DNA from: Pantoea alfalfae
GTDB taxonomy: Bacteria; Pseudomonadota; Gammaproteobacteria; Enterobacterales; Enterobacteriaceae
DNA length: 64,000 bases
Assembly: GCF_019880205.1 (NCBI RefSeq)
Contig: NZ_CP082295.1
Location: 62,001-126,000 of the forward strand
Direction of reading: 5' to 3'
Program-made: the position numbers and the translations under genes
Notes under the pieces: generated by a model
The model's input: only the letters and a program-made list of their open reading frames with translations
What the model was told of the DNA's origin: nothing
Database searches by the model: none
In this document: one piece after another, positions 8,915-16,869 of the stretch
How the letters are laid out: each line of letters starts with the position of its first letter
Position numbering within the stretch: the first letter of the stretch is position 1

Positions 8915-9606
8915 TTACTCTCTCCCAGGCGATATCCGAAGCCTCTCACATTCTGCAGCAGTCCTGACGCACCCGCATCATCGAGTTTCTTGCGTAATTT
9001 ACTGATATGGCTGTCAACAGTTCGCGGTAATGTGTCACCTTCCGGAAAACACGCTTCCAGCAGTTCATCCCGGCTAAATACCCGGCTGGGTTCGCGCACG
9101 AACTGGGTGATTAGCCTGAACTCGGTTGTTGTCAGGCGTGAGGCAATATCCACCCCGTCAGGTTTAACAACAACGCTGTGCTGCTGTAGGTTAATGGAAA
9201 GCGATCGGGTCGAGTAAATATCTTTCGAGCGTGTGATAACCTGGGTACGTCTTAACACGGCCTGAACCCGTGCCACCACTTCAGCCGGATTAAACGGCTT
9301 AACGACGTAATCATCGGCTCCGATGCGTAATGCAGAAAGTTTATCCACATCATCGTCATTAGCCGTGAGCATAATAACCGGGATATTTCCCCGGCGACGC
9401 ACTTCGGCCAGGACCTGCCAGCCGTCCATAATCGGCATACGGACATCCAGTACGATCAAATCAGGTGAGGATGTTGCACAAAACGCTAATGCTAACGCTC
9501 CGTTTTCCGCATGGCTTACCGTGAAACCTGAATTCTGCAGATAGGCAGTTAATATTGCGGCTATTTCGACATCATCTTCGACAATTAAAATCACGCTGCT
9601 ATTCAT
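8911..9606 (-). CDS. OmpR-family response regulator (AdeR-like)
   Basis: A 231-residue regulator with a receiver domain carrying D11/D12, phospho-acceptor D54 (LIVLDVRMP) and the conserved Lys of VKPF, then a winged-helix DNA-binding domain with LTTTEFRLI and RTVDSHISKLRKKL. It pairs with the overlapping kinase gene. OmpR-type proteins bind tandem direct repeats with roughly one-turn spacing, and such repeats lie in front of the pump operon (14092-14120), its probable target. About 170 bases separate it from the RND gene, including a GC-rich stem near 9640-9680 that could lower read-through from the pump genes. Confidence 0.85.
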   Translation of the reverse strand: MNSSVILIVEDDVEIAAILTAYLQNSGFTVSHAENGALALAFCATSSPDLIVLDVRMPIMDGWQVLAEVRRRGNIPVIMLTANDDDVDKLSALRIGADDYVVKPFNPAEVVARVQAVLRRTQVITRSKDIYSTRSLSINLQQHSVVVKPDGVDIASRLTTTEFRLITQFVREPSRVFSRDELLEACFPEGDTLPRTVDSHISKLRKKLDDAGASGLLQNVRGFGYRLGESK

Positions 9607-9777
9607 CCTTATCCTGTCATCGATCTGAATCGGCCCGGACGGCGGCTCAGCGCTTATTCTGAAGAGCGCCGCCGGGTGCGCTATAAACGCTATTGTGTTA
9701 CAGCCGTTGCCATCATGATATCAGGTCTGTGAAACAATAAATCAGACGAGATACCCGCTTGAAGCGCAGTTTGCATA

Positions 9778-12700
9778 TCATTTTTCATGAGTGATCAGCT
9801 TATTTCGCAGAGTCATCACGATGACAAAAAACAGCGGTACAAAAATAACGGCCAGAATCGTAGCACTGATGATGCCGCCAAAAACCCCGGTGCCGATAGC
9901 ATGCTGGGTTTCACTGGCGGGTCCGGAGGCAATGATTAACGGGACGACGCCCAATCCGAAAGCCATTGACGTCATGATAATCGGACGCAGACGCATTCTG
10001 GCCGCGGTGATTGCTGCTTCCCGCAGGCTCTTGCCCTCCTGGTATAACTGTCTGGCAAATTCAATAATCAGCACGGCGTTTCTGGCCGATAGCCCGATAA
10101 CAGTAATCAACCCGACCTTGAAGAACACGTCATCAGGCAATCCGCGAATCATCACGGCAGCGACAGCGCCCGCGATCCCCAAAGGAATCACCATCAATAC
10201 GGAGAGCGGAATGGCCCAGCTCTCATAGAGCGCAGCTAACACCAGGAAGATCACCAGGATGGAGAGCACCATCAGCATAGGTGCCTGTGCAGCAGACTGC
10301 TGTTCCTGCAACGACTGGCCGGTCCATTCAACCGCGAAACCCGGCGGCAACTGTTTTGCCAGCGCTTCCATCTCTTTCATGGCATCACCACTGGAAACAC
10401 CCGGCGCAGCACTGCCTGAGAGCCTCATCGCGGGATAACCCTGATAGCGGACCTGCTGGAGAGGCGCGGATGACCATACCGGTGTAACGAAGGCTTTCAT
10501 CGCGACCATCCGGTTTTCACTGCTTCGGACATACAAATTGAGGATGTCATCAATCTGCATACGATCTTTCGCCTCAGCCTGAATAATCACCTGCTGCATT
10601 CGACCTTTATTGGGGTAATCGTTGACGTAGAGCGAACCCATCGCAGCGGAGAGCGTGTCGCTGATGCTGGTGAACGAGACACCCATGGTATTGGCCTTTT
10701 CACGATCGATATTCAGCCGGACAGTCGTTCCCGGCGGCAAGCCGTCCGGATAAACCTGCGTGACTTTGCTGCTTTTAGCGGCAAGCTGCAGAAGCTTAGT
10801 CTGTGCAGCTTCCAGCGCTGCATAACCCTGATTCGCGCGATCCTCCAGCCTCAGCGTAAAGCCTGAAGAGTTTCCCAGCTCCTCGATAGCCGGGGGCATC
10901 ATCGTCATGATGGTGCCTTCCGGTGAGTCGCGCATCGCCTGCCCGACAAATTCAACTTCCCCCCGGGTGGTGTTATCACCGCGTTCCTTGCCCTCTTTCA
11001 GGACGGTGAAAGCCAGTGCGGTGTTTGCCCCAGCGCCGGAAAAGCCAAAGCCAATGATGGATTGATTAGTTGCGATGGCGGGACGCGAACTTAGGGCATC
11101 TTCATATTTTTTCACCACAGCCAGTGTCCGCTGCTGCGTTGCCTCCGCTGGAAGCTGAAACGCCGTCATGAAGTAGCCCTGATCTTCTTCGGGGAGAAAA
11201 GCGGAAGATAGCTGACTGAATGCCAGTCCGGTTCCTGCGCACAGTGCAATAAACAACAGCATCATTCGGCCGGAGCGTTTCAGGGTAATGGCTGTCCAGC
11301 CGGAATAGCGGCTAGTCAGTCGATCAAAGCCGCGGTTGAACATGCCGAAAAAACCGCGCCGGGCATGATCGGAAGGCATTTTAAGCAGCGTGGCGCAGAG
11401 TGCGGGGGTCAGTGTCAGCGCCAGCAATGCGGAAAACAGAATTGCGGTCGCCATTGAGAGGGCAAACTGACGGTAGATAATGCCGACTGAACCGCTGGCG
11501 AATCCCATGGGGATAAAGACCGCCGTGAGCACCAGCGTAATGCCGATGATGGCACCCGTTATTTCGCGCATCGCTTTTGAGGTCGCCTCGCGGGGGTTGA
11601 GGTTCTCCTCACGCATGATGCGCTCAACGTTTTCAACCACGACAATCGCATCATCAACGATGAGGCCGATGGCGAGCACCAGTCCAAACATCGTGAGAAC
11701 ATTGACGGAGAAGCCAGCGAGCAGCATGACGGATAGCGTGCCCAATAAGGCAATCGGCGCGACAATGGCGGGTATGAAGGTATAGCGGATGTTCTGTAAA
11801 AACAGATACATCACCACGAATACCAGCACCATCGCTTCGAGAAGGGTGTGGATCACCTTCCCGATTGAGAGCTTTACGAAGGGTGCGGTATTGAAAGGGA
11901 GCGCGTAACGAATATCCTCCGGCATCGACAGACTCAGTTCTTTCATCCGGGTCGACACCGCCTCTGCGGTCTTTACCGCGTTGGCACCGGGCGCCAGCAT
12001 AATCGCTGCACCCGTTGAGTTCTGACCATTTTCACGCATCAGCATGCTGTAACTCTGAGAACCGGTCTCCACTCTTGCCACGTCAGAGAGCTTGACGCTG
12101 GAGCCATCCTGATTCGCGCGCAGCACAATGCGGCCGAACTGCTCAGGCGTGGTTAGCTGACCCTCCACCGTTAAGGGAAGGGTGACCATCTGTCCAGGCA
12201 ATGCAGGTTCGTCACCGACCCGTCCCGGGGCGATTTGTGCATTCTGCTGGGTGATGGCGGCAGAAATGTCGTTCATCGTCAGGTTGAGTGAAAGCAGTCT
12301 GGCGGGATCGATCCAGACACGTAGCGCGCTTTCCGCGCCGAACAGCTGAACCCGTCCTACGCCAGGCAGTCTGCGCAGTTCTTCAACCACATTTCTGGCC
12401 ATGTAGTCACTTAACGCTTCACTGTCTGTTTTCCCGGCTTTGGAGGTCAGACTGACAATCATCAGGAAGCCGGTGTCAGCCGATTCAACCTGAAGCCCAT
12501 TCTGCCGCACCGTCTGCGGCAGGCGGGATTCCACCGTCTTGATGCGGTTCTGTACATCAACCTGAGCCAGTTCGGCATCTGTGCCTGGTTTGAATGTGAC
12601 CGTAATGGTCGCCTGACCCGAGGTGTCCGTGGATGATTCAAAATAGAGCAGATTCTTGACGCTGGAGAGTTCGCGCTCAATCAGGCTGACGACGGTGTCG

Positions 12701-12873
12701 TTCATCGTCTGCGGCGAAGCGCCTGCCCAGGTCGCGGTGATGCTGACATTCGGTGGTGCAACCGAGGGGTAACGGGCCACCGGCAGTTTGGGGATCGCAA
12801 TGATCCCGAACAGAATGATGAACAAGGCGACAACCCAGGCGAAAACCGGGCGCCTGATGAAAAACTCAGCCAT
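9778..12873 (-). CDS. RND multidrug efflux transporter, inner-membrane subunit (AcrB/AdeB type)
   Basis: A 1031-residue HAE1-type RND pump with family hallmarks: MAEFFIRRPVFAWVVAL at the start, the proton-relay aspartates in IGLIVDDAIVVVEN (equivalent to AcrB D407/D408), two large periplasmic loops and 12 expected transmembrane helices. It exports drugs, bile-type compounds or plant antimicrobials by proton antiport. It starts one base after the adaptor gene stop, so the two form a coupled pair. No outer-membrane channel is encoded here; a chromosomal TolC is the likely partner (inference). AdeB seems closer than AcrB given the linked adeRS-like genes, but I did not compute this. Confidence 0.92.
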   Translation of the reverse strand: MAEFFIRRPVFAWVVALFIILFGIIAIPKLPVARYPSVAPPNVSITATWAGASPQTMNDTVVSLIERELSSVKNLLYFESSTDTSGQATITVTFKPGTDAELAQVDVQNRIKTVESRLPQTVRQNGLQVESADTGFLMIVSLTSKAGKTDSEALSDYMARNVVEELRRLPGVGRVQLFGAESALRVWIDPARLLSLNLTMNDISAAITQQNAQIAPGRVGDEPALPGQMVTLPLTVEGQLTTPEQFGRIVLRANQDGSSVKLSDVARVETGSQSYSMLMRENGQNSTGAAIMLAPGANAVKTAEAVSTRMKELSLSMPEDIRYALPFNTAPFVKLSIGKVIHTLLEAMVLVFVVMYLFLQNIRYTFIPAIVAPIALLGTLSVMLLAGFSVNVLTMFGLVLAIGLIVDDAIVVVENVERIMREENLNPREATSKAMREITGAIIGITLVLTAVFIPMGFASGSVGIIYRQFALSMATAILFSALLALTLTPALCATLLKMPSDHARRGFFGMFNRGFDRLTSRYSGWTAITLKRSGRMMLLFIALCAGTGLAFSQLSSAFLPEEDQGYFMTAFQLPAEATQQRTLAVVKKYEDALSSRPAIATNQSIIGFGFSGAGANTALAFTVLKEGKERGDNTTRGEVEFVGQAMRDSPEGTIMTMMPPAIEELGNSSGFTLRLEDRANQGYAALEAAQTKLLQLAAKSSKVTQVYPDGLPPGTTVRLNIDREKANTMGVSFTSISDTLSAAMGSLYVNDYPNKGRMQQVIIQAEAKDRMQIDDILNLYVRSSENRMVAMKAFVTPVWSSAPLQQVRYQGYPAMRLSGSAAPGVSSGDAMKEMEALAKQLPPGFAVEWTGQSLQEQQSAAQAPMLMVLSILVIFLVLAALYESWAIPLSVLMVIPLGIAGAVAAVMIRGLPDDVFFKVGLITVIGLSARNAVLIIEFARQLYQEGKSLREAAITAARMRLRPIIMTSMAFGLGVVPLIIASGPASETQHAIGTGVFGGIISATILAVIFVPLFFVIVMTLRNKLITHEK

Positions 12874-12874
12874 A

Positions 12875-14035
12875 TTACTCTCCGGCCTTCATGGTCAGAT
12901 TTGCAGGGGAGGCAGTTGAAATCACTGCCGCGACTTGGGTGCCGTTGCTGAGCTTATCCATGCCCTGGACAACAACACGGCTGCCGGCAGGTAATCCTTC
13001 GGCAATGCGATAGGCGCCATGGATTAATTCCCCGACGTGCACGTTGACCTGACGGGCCTGTTGCCTGTCGTCAACTACCCAAAGCGCAGCGTGACCCTCC
13101 TGAAGTGATACAGCCTGCTGGGGAACCAGCAGCGCATCGTCATAGTGCTGACGCAGGATCTCAACCCGAACAAACATGCCGGGCAGGAGTTCGCGGTCAG
13201 GATTACTCACTTCAATGCGCACCATAACGTCACCCGTTGCGGGATCGACGCTCATGCCGGAGAACAGGATCCTGCCTGGCTGGTGATAGACAGCGCCACC
13301 GGGTAACAAAATCTTTACCGGCACGCCTGTAGCGGCATTCTGCTGACTCACTGCCTGCTGGCGCAGCTGGTGGTAAACCTCAGCGGGCTGGTGGACGTCC
13401 ACATAAATAGGGTCTGTCTGGTAGATGCGAGCCAGCGGGGTGCTATCACTGGCTGTCACATACGCCCCTTCGGAAATCAGAGCCTGATCAATACGTCCGG
13501 ATATCGGTGCTTCAACGGTGGCAAAACTCAGATCAAGCGCTTTGCGCCTGAGCGCAGCGCTGGCCTGCGCGACATCTGCCGCCGTCTGGCGGGCATTCGC
13601 AATGGCTTCATCAAAGCTCTGACGGCTCACTGCGCCCGTTTTCATTAGTGGTCGCAGACGCGCAGCCTGCTGCTGGGCTTTGTCATTGCCGGCTTTGGCA
13701 CGCAGTAAACCGGCCTGAGCACTGGCAACTTCCGCTTCAAAAGGCGCCGCGTTAATCTGGAAGAGTGGCATGCCTTTTTTAATGTCTGCGCCCTGTTCAA
13801 ACAGGCGGCGCTGAATAATACCGCTGACCTGCGGCCGTATTTCTGCAGTGTGCAGCGCATTAACGCGACCTGGAAGCGTCTCGCTGACCGATAAAACCTG
13901 TGGCTGGATCACCTCAATGGCAACCTGAGGAGCAGGGGCTTCAGTTTCCATAATCGCTTTTTCATCGCAGCCCGTCAGCGCGGCAATCAGGGCAACCAAA
14001 AGTAAAGGCAGCGAAAAAAGTTTGCGGGATAACAT
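12875..14035 (-). CDS. RND efflux periplasmic adaptor (membrane fusion protein), lipoprotein
   Basis: A 386-residue adaptor of the AcrA/AdeA family. The N-terminus is a lipoprotein signal with lipobox LTGC (about residues 20-23). The lipoyl half-motif VSGIIQRRLFEQGADIKKG, a coiled-coil hairpin with alternating Ala and Gln, the second half-motif APISGRIDQALISEGAYV and the beta-barrel domain (PGMFVRVEIL) follow in order. It links the RND pump to an outer-membrane channel. It is the first gene of the minus-strand operon adaptor, pump, regulator, kinase. Tandem 11-bp repeats upstream may be the regulator site. Confidence 0.9.
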   Translation of the reverse strand: MLSRKLFSLPLLLVALIAALTGCDEKAIMETEAPAPQVAIEVIQPQVLSVSETLPGRVNALHTAEIRPQVSGIIQRRLFEQGADIKKGMPLFQINAAPFEAEVASAQAGLLRAKAGNDKAQQQAARLRPLMKTGAVSRQSFDEAIANARQTAADVAQASAALRRKALDLSFATVEAPISGRIDQALISEGAYVTASDSTPLARIYQTDPIYVDVHQPAEVYHQLRQQAVSQQNAATGVPVKILLPGGAVYHQPGRILFSGMSVDPATGDVMVRIEVSNPDRELLPGMFVRVEILRQHYDDALLVPQQAVSLQEGHAALWVVDDRQQARQVNVHVGELIHGAYRIAEGLPAGSRVVVQGMDKLSNGTQVAAVISTASPANLTMKAGE

Positions 14036-14091
14036 GGATTTCTCGTCTCTAAAAGTGATAACCCATGTTATCGGACACGCGTTTATTCTCA

Positions 14092-14120
14092 GTTGAGGGT
14101 GTGTTGAGATTGTGTGTAGA
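14092..14120 (-). promoter_or_regulatory. Tandem 11-bp direct repeats before the efflux operon, candidate regulator site
   Basis: On the minus strand TCTACACACAA, TCTCAACACAC and the following CCTCAAC lie head to tail with a period of 11 bases, about 60-85 bases upstream of the adaptor start. On the plus strand this appears as GTTGAGGGTGT followed by GTTGAGATTGT. OmpR-family regulators bind tandem repeats of this period, so the linked AdeR-like protein is the obvious candidate. Confidence 0.45.
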
Positions 14121-14147
14121 CGCTAAATTATTTAACGTTTAAAAGAT

Positions 14148-14187
14148 GATTGCATTGCCGGGATGAAATTCAGTTTGCAATGCAATC
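14148..14187. repeat. Perfect 11-bp inverted repeat between mig-14 and the efflux operon
   Basis: GATTGCATTGC at 14148-14158 and GCAATGCAATC at 14177-14187 are exact reverse complements 18 bases apart. It lies just after the mig-14 stop on the minus strand and could be its terminator stem (followed by ATCTTTT) or an operator for the efflux promoter. The loop is long for an intrinsic terminator. Confidence 0.5.
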
Positions 14188-14205
14188 ACCTAAAAGGATC
14201 TCGCT

Positions 14206-15096
14206 TCAGAATAGCGTACGGCCTGAGGGCATAATATCGCACCACTGTTTTTTATAATGCCAGCCTGGGTTGTAAGCCCCCAGAGAAAAAATAAATTTCT
14301 TATCCGATGACGCCGCTAACGCTCTGGCGTGCTGAATGTTTTCCCAGAGTAAGACAGAACCCACCCCCATCGATTTAAACTGCGGGTCAATTCCGCCATT
14401 AACGTCCTCGAAATAAAACCATGATGGGCATTCAACTTTATAATTGAGGTCAAAAGCGCAGGGTGAGTCATTGATGAATAAGACTTTGCCGAAAATCATA
14501 TCTCTGAACGTAGTGAACGTCTCAGTCAGGATGCTGGTGTCAGTACACGTAAGGGTGTTTTGCCACCGCAAATCGAACAGGTGCTGATAAATAGCCGACA
14601 ATTCAGCAGGGGAAAAAGAGGAGACATCTTCGACTGTTCCACCCGCTTTTCTGAATCGCCGTACCTCTCCGGTACGCTTCTTAGCGGTTTTCATGGAAAA
14701 GTCGGACTTGATGTGAGCTATTTTTTTCTTAAACAGGTTGTGACGGATGCTGTTAAAAATTACGCCCTGAGAATGGGGCGATAACCGTTTGGTTTTAAAA
14801 GGGAGGATAATTTTCTCACCCGATTTAATCGGGAGGATTAAATCATCAAAAACAAAGGGAAGCTTTGATTTTTTATATTCCAGAGAGCCATTAATTGAAA
14901 ATACCCCAGCAATGGGTTGTCCATGTCGCCTTTTTATATAGTACTGAATACAGACGCCTTCACGCTCAGAAAGATAGGCGAGAACACGGGGATGGGTGCA
15001 TACGCTTCCCCCAAATACAGTGTAAAGCTGAGCATAAGCAGAAAGGGTGCACTCTTCCCAGCCGGTATTTTTAAGTTTTAAGTGTGTTGTAAACAT
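14206..15096 (-). CDS. mig-14: Mig-14 family protein (antimicrobial peptide resistance)
   Basis: A 296-residue protein matching Salmonella Mig-14 in family phrases from memory: GGSVCTHPRVLAYLSEREGV near the start, FDDLILPIKSGEKIILP, NGGIDPQFKSMGVGSVLLWENI and the C-terminal YKKQWCDIMPSGRTLF. Mig-14 is a PhoP-activated inner-membrane-associated factor for resistance to cationic antimicrobial peptides. The fold resembles acyltransferase-like (GNAT/FemAB) proteins (inference). I prefer the ATG at 15096, with AGGTGA 5 bases upstream, over 15165: a perfect PhoP box at 15185-15201 would place transcription start near 15160, downstream of the longer start codon. The gene is monocistronic. Base composition is more AT-rich than the RND genes beside it. 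Confidence 0.85.
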   Translation of the reverse strand: MFTTHLKLKNTGWEECTLSAYAQLYTVFGGSVCTHPRVLAYLSEREGVCIQYYIKRRHGQPIAGVFSINGSLEYKKSKLPFVFDDLILPIKSGEKIILPFKTKRLSPHSQGVIFNSIRHNLFKKKIAHIKSDFSMKTAKKRTGEVRRFRKAGGTVEDVSSFSPAELSAIYQHLFDLRWQNTLTCTDTSILTETFTTFRDMIFGKVLFINDSPCAFDLNYKVECPSWFYFEDVNGGIDPQFKSMGVGSVLLWENIQHARALAASSDKKFIFSLGAYNPGWHYKKQWCDIMPSGRTLF

Positions 15097-15184
15097 GCCT
15101 GTCACCTGAAGTGCAACGCGAGAATGCGCCGGAGAGTCTGCCCGGAAATATTTTATAACGGCCAAGGGTGTAATTGATGAACAT

Positions 15185-15201
15185 TAAACAAGGGATAAAC
15201 A
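15185..15201 (-). promoter_or_regulatory. Perfect PhoP box upstream of mig-14
   Basis: On the minus strand the sequence is TGTTTA-TCCCT-TGTTTA, two identical hexamers with 5-base spacing, an exact match to the PhoP consensus (T/G)GTTTA-N5-(T/G)GTTTA. A weak -10 candidate (AATTAC or TTACAC) lies about 10-12 bases downstream, as expected for a box covering the -35 region. Orientation is toward mig-14, a known PhoP-regulon member in Salmonella. Confidence 0.8.
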
Positions 15202-15239
15202 AGTGCAGGGATTTATATGATAAATCGTTTTTGTTTAGC

Positions 15240-15261
15240 TTCTACACATGTTCTACACACA
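15240..15261 (+). promoter_or_regulatory. Tandem 11-bp direct repeat TTCTACAC, candidate response-regulator site
   Basis: TTCTACACATG is followed directly by TTCTACACACA, period 11. The core TCTACACA also occurs in the repeat array before the efflux operon (14110-14120, minus strand). The shared core suggests one OmpR-type regulator acts at both places. The target gene here is unclear. Confidence 0.4.
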
Positions 15262-15453
15262 GTCTGAACTGACTCTCCATAAATAACCTACCAACAAACT
15301 TCATTCTTTAAATTAATAATAAGTTCAGGAAAAAAATTTTAAAAAAATCTTGATCCCAAATGGCAAAAATTGTTCAAATCAGATCGTGAGTTCAATAGAG
15401 GGTGTAAATATTTAAAGGTGGCACTCTGATCATGGAATATAAACAGAATCTAA

Positions 15454-15537
15454 ATGAACAAGTTTAATGAAATATCTTCAGTCTTGTTGAGCCTGACGAT
15501 AGTTATTACCTTTATACTGGTCTGGTTCTCAGGCTGA
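15454..15537 (+). CDS. Putative 27-residue membrane peptide
   Basis: The short frame encodes a peptide starting MNKFNEISSV and ending FILVWFSG. It has a polar start, one continuous hydrophobic helix of about 18 residues (VLLSLTIVITFILVWF) and a short end, the design of single-pass small membrane proteins in enterobacteria. It lies between mig-14 and the SDR gene in AT-rich DNA. The ribosome site is weak (no clear GGAG), and a single-helix frame this short could arise by chance, so this remains a candidate. Confidence 0.4.
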   Translation: MNKFNEISSVLLSLTIVITFILVWFSG

Positions 15538-15687
15538 GAAGTGTTTAAGTCGTCAGTTTAGGATTTGGCGTCAAACCTTAATTTATCTTTAAGACCACCA
15601 TAAATATGGTAACCACAATAATTTTTCCTGTTCGGGAAGCGTTCTGTTAATGCTTTCCTTTGATCAACCAGATTAAATGGCACTATC

Positions 15688-16797
15688 ATGAAAAAAATCC
15701 TTATTACCGGTTCTACAGGTTTTTTAGGCGGGGCTGTCGTCGCAAATTTATTACAGAACAGCGTTAAGGATCGACTGCTGCTGCTGGTCAGAGGCGAGAC
15801 CGTTGATGAAGGGTTGAAGAGGCTTACAGCCAACCTGAAGAATTTTGGCTTAAAGGAGTCAGTAATCAATTCGATAGCACCTGAAAATATTATCCTGGGT
15901 GACCTGGCATTTACGGATGATTTTATTCATGACTCACGACTTAATGACGTTACCCATGTCATTAACTGCGCCGCCGTCGCCTCATTTGGTAATAATCCTG
16001 CCATCTGGAAAGTGAACGTTGAAGGCACGTTCCGGTTTGCCGAACGAATGAGCCGGGTTGAAGGCTTGAAAAAATTTATCCACGTTGGAACCGCTATGTC
16101 CTGTGCGCCGGAACCTGGCTCACTGGTGACTGAGGGCGGACTCAACTCCAGTCGGGATCAGCATATCGTTGAATACACATGGAGTAAGGCTTCGATTGAA
16201 AAGCTGATGACAGAGAAATTGCCAGGCCTGCCACTGGTGATTGCCCGTCCGTCGATTGTGGTGGGTCATTCCGATCAGGGATGCCTACCTTCAGCCAGCA
16301 TTTTCTGGGTATTCAGGATGGCACTGGCGTTGGGTAAATTCACCTGCGAACTTGACGATCGTATTGATGTGGTTCCGGTTGATTACTGCGCGGATGCACT
16401 GGTTCTGCTGCTCGACGCAGATAACGTCATTAATGAAGTCATTCACATTTCTGCCGGAACACACAGCAGTGTTACGTTTGCAGAAATTGATGAGGCGATG
16501 GCCAGAGCGTCAGGAAACAAGGCGCTGGGTGTGGATTATCAGAAGGTGTCCTATAAACAGCTGTCAGATAGCAGAAGAACGTTTAAGGATCTGTTTGGCC
16601 CCTGCAATGAACGCATCATGCTGCGCGCGATGAACCTGTATGGGCACTTCTCAAACCTGAATGTGGTGTTTGATAACACCAAACTGCTGCAGCTTGGCAT
16701 GAATAAGCCTTCCAGATTCACCGAGTATCTGGATCGCTGTGTGCTGACAACACGTGATTCAACAATTGCCGAATTGATGCAGGTCGATTTTAAGTAG
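15688..16797 (+). CDS. Extended SDR, fatty acyl-CoA/thioester reductase-like
   Basis: A 369-residue NAD(P)-binding protein. The Rossmann motif GSTGFLGG is at residues 8-15. Further matches are HVINCAAVASFG, VNVEGTFRFAER and the catalytic Tyr-x3-Lys as YTWSK, followed by IARPSIVVG. The pattern fits the NAD-binding_4 (male sterility) group, which contains fatty acyl-CoA reductases and thioester reductase domains, rather than sugar epimerases. The substrate is probably a thioester-bound acyl chain (inference). No acyl carrier or synthetase gene is nearby. It has no obvious ribosome site and ends at a bidirectional terminator. Confidence 0.7.
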   Translation: MKKILITGSTGFLGGAVVANLLQNSVKDRLLLLVRGETVDEGLKRLTANLKNFGLKESVINSIAPENIILGDLAFTDDFIHDSRLNDVTHVINCAAVASFGNNPAIWKVNVEGTFRFAERMSRVEGLKKFIHVGTAMSCAPEPGSLVTEGGLNSSRDQHIVEYTWSKASIEKLMTEKLPGLPLVIARPSIVVGHSDQGCLPSASIFWVFRMALALGKFTCELDDRIDVVPVDYCADALVLLLDADNVINEVIHISAGTHSSVTFAEIDEAMARASGNKALGVDYQKVSYKQLSDSRRTFKDLFGPCNERIMLRAMNLYGHFSNLNVVFDNTKLLQLGMNKPSRFTEYLDRCVLTTRDSTIAELMQVDFK

Positions 16798-16838
16798 TTG
16801 GGAACGAAGTAAGGGAAGAGGGTTGTTTTTCCTGAAAA

Positions 16839-16862
16839 AAGCGCTTCCGGCTGGAAGCGCTT
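16839..16862. terminator. Bidirectional intrinsic terminator
   Basis: Perfect 10-bp stem AAGCGCTTCC / GGAAGCGCTT with loop GGCT. An A run on the left gives a U tract for the minus-strand receptor gene. It separates the convergent SDR and receptor genes. Confidence 0.85.
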
Positions 16863-16869
16863 CGGTTAA

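Noticed and set aside
15542-15562. GTTTA repeats upstream of the SDR gene as a PhoP box
   Set aside because: The two GTTTA elements are 13 bases apart rather than 11.
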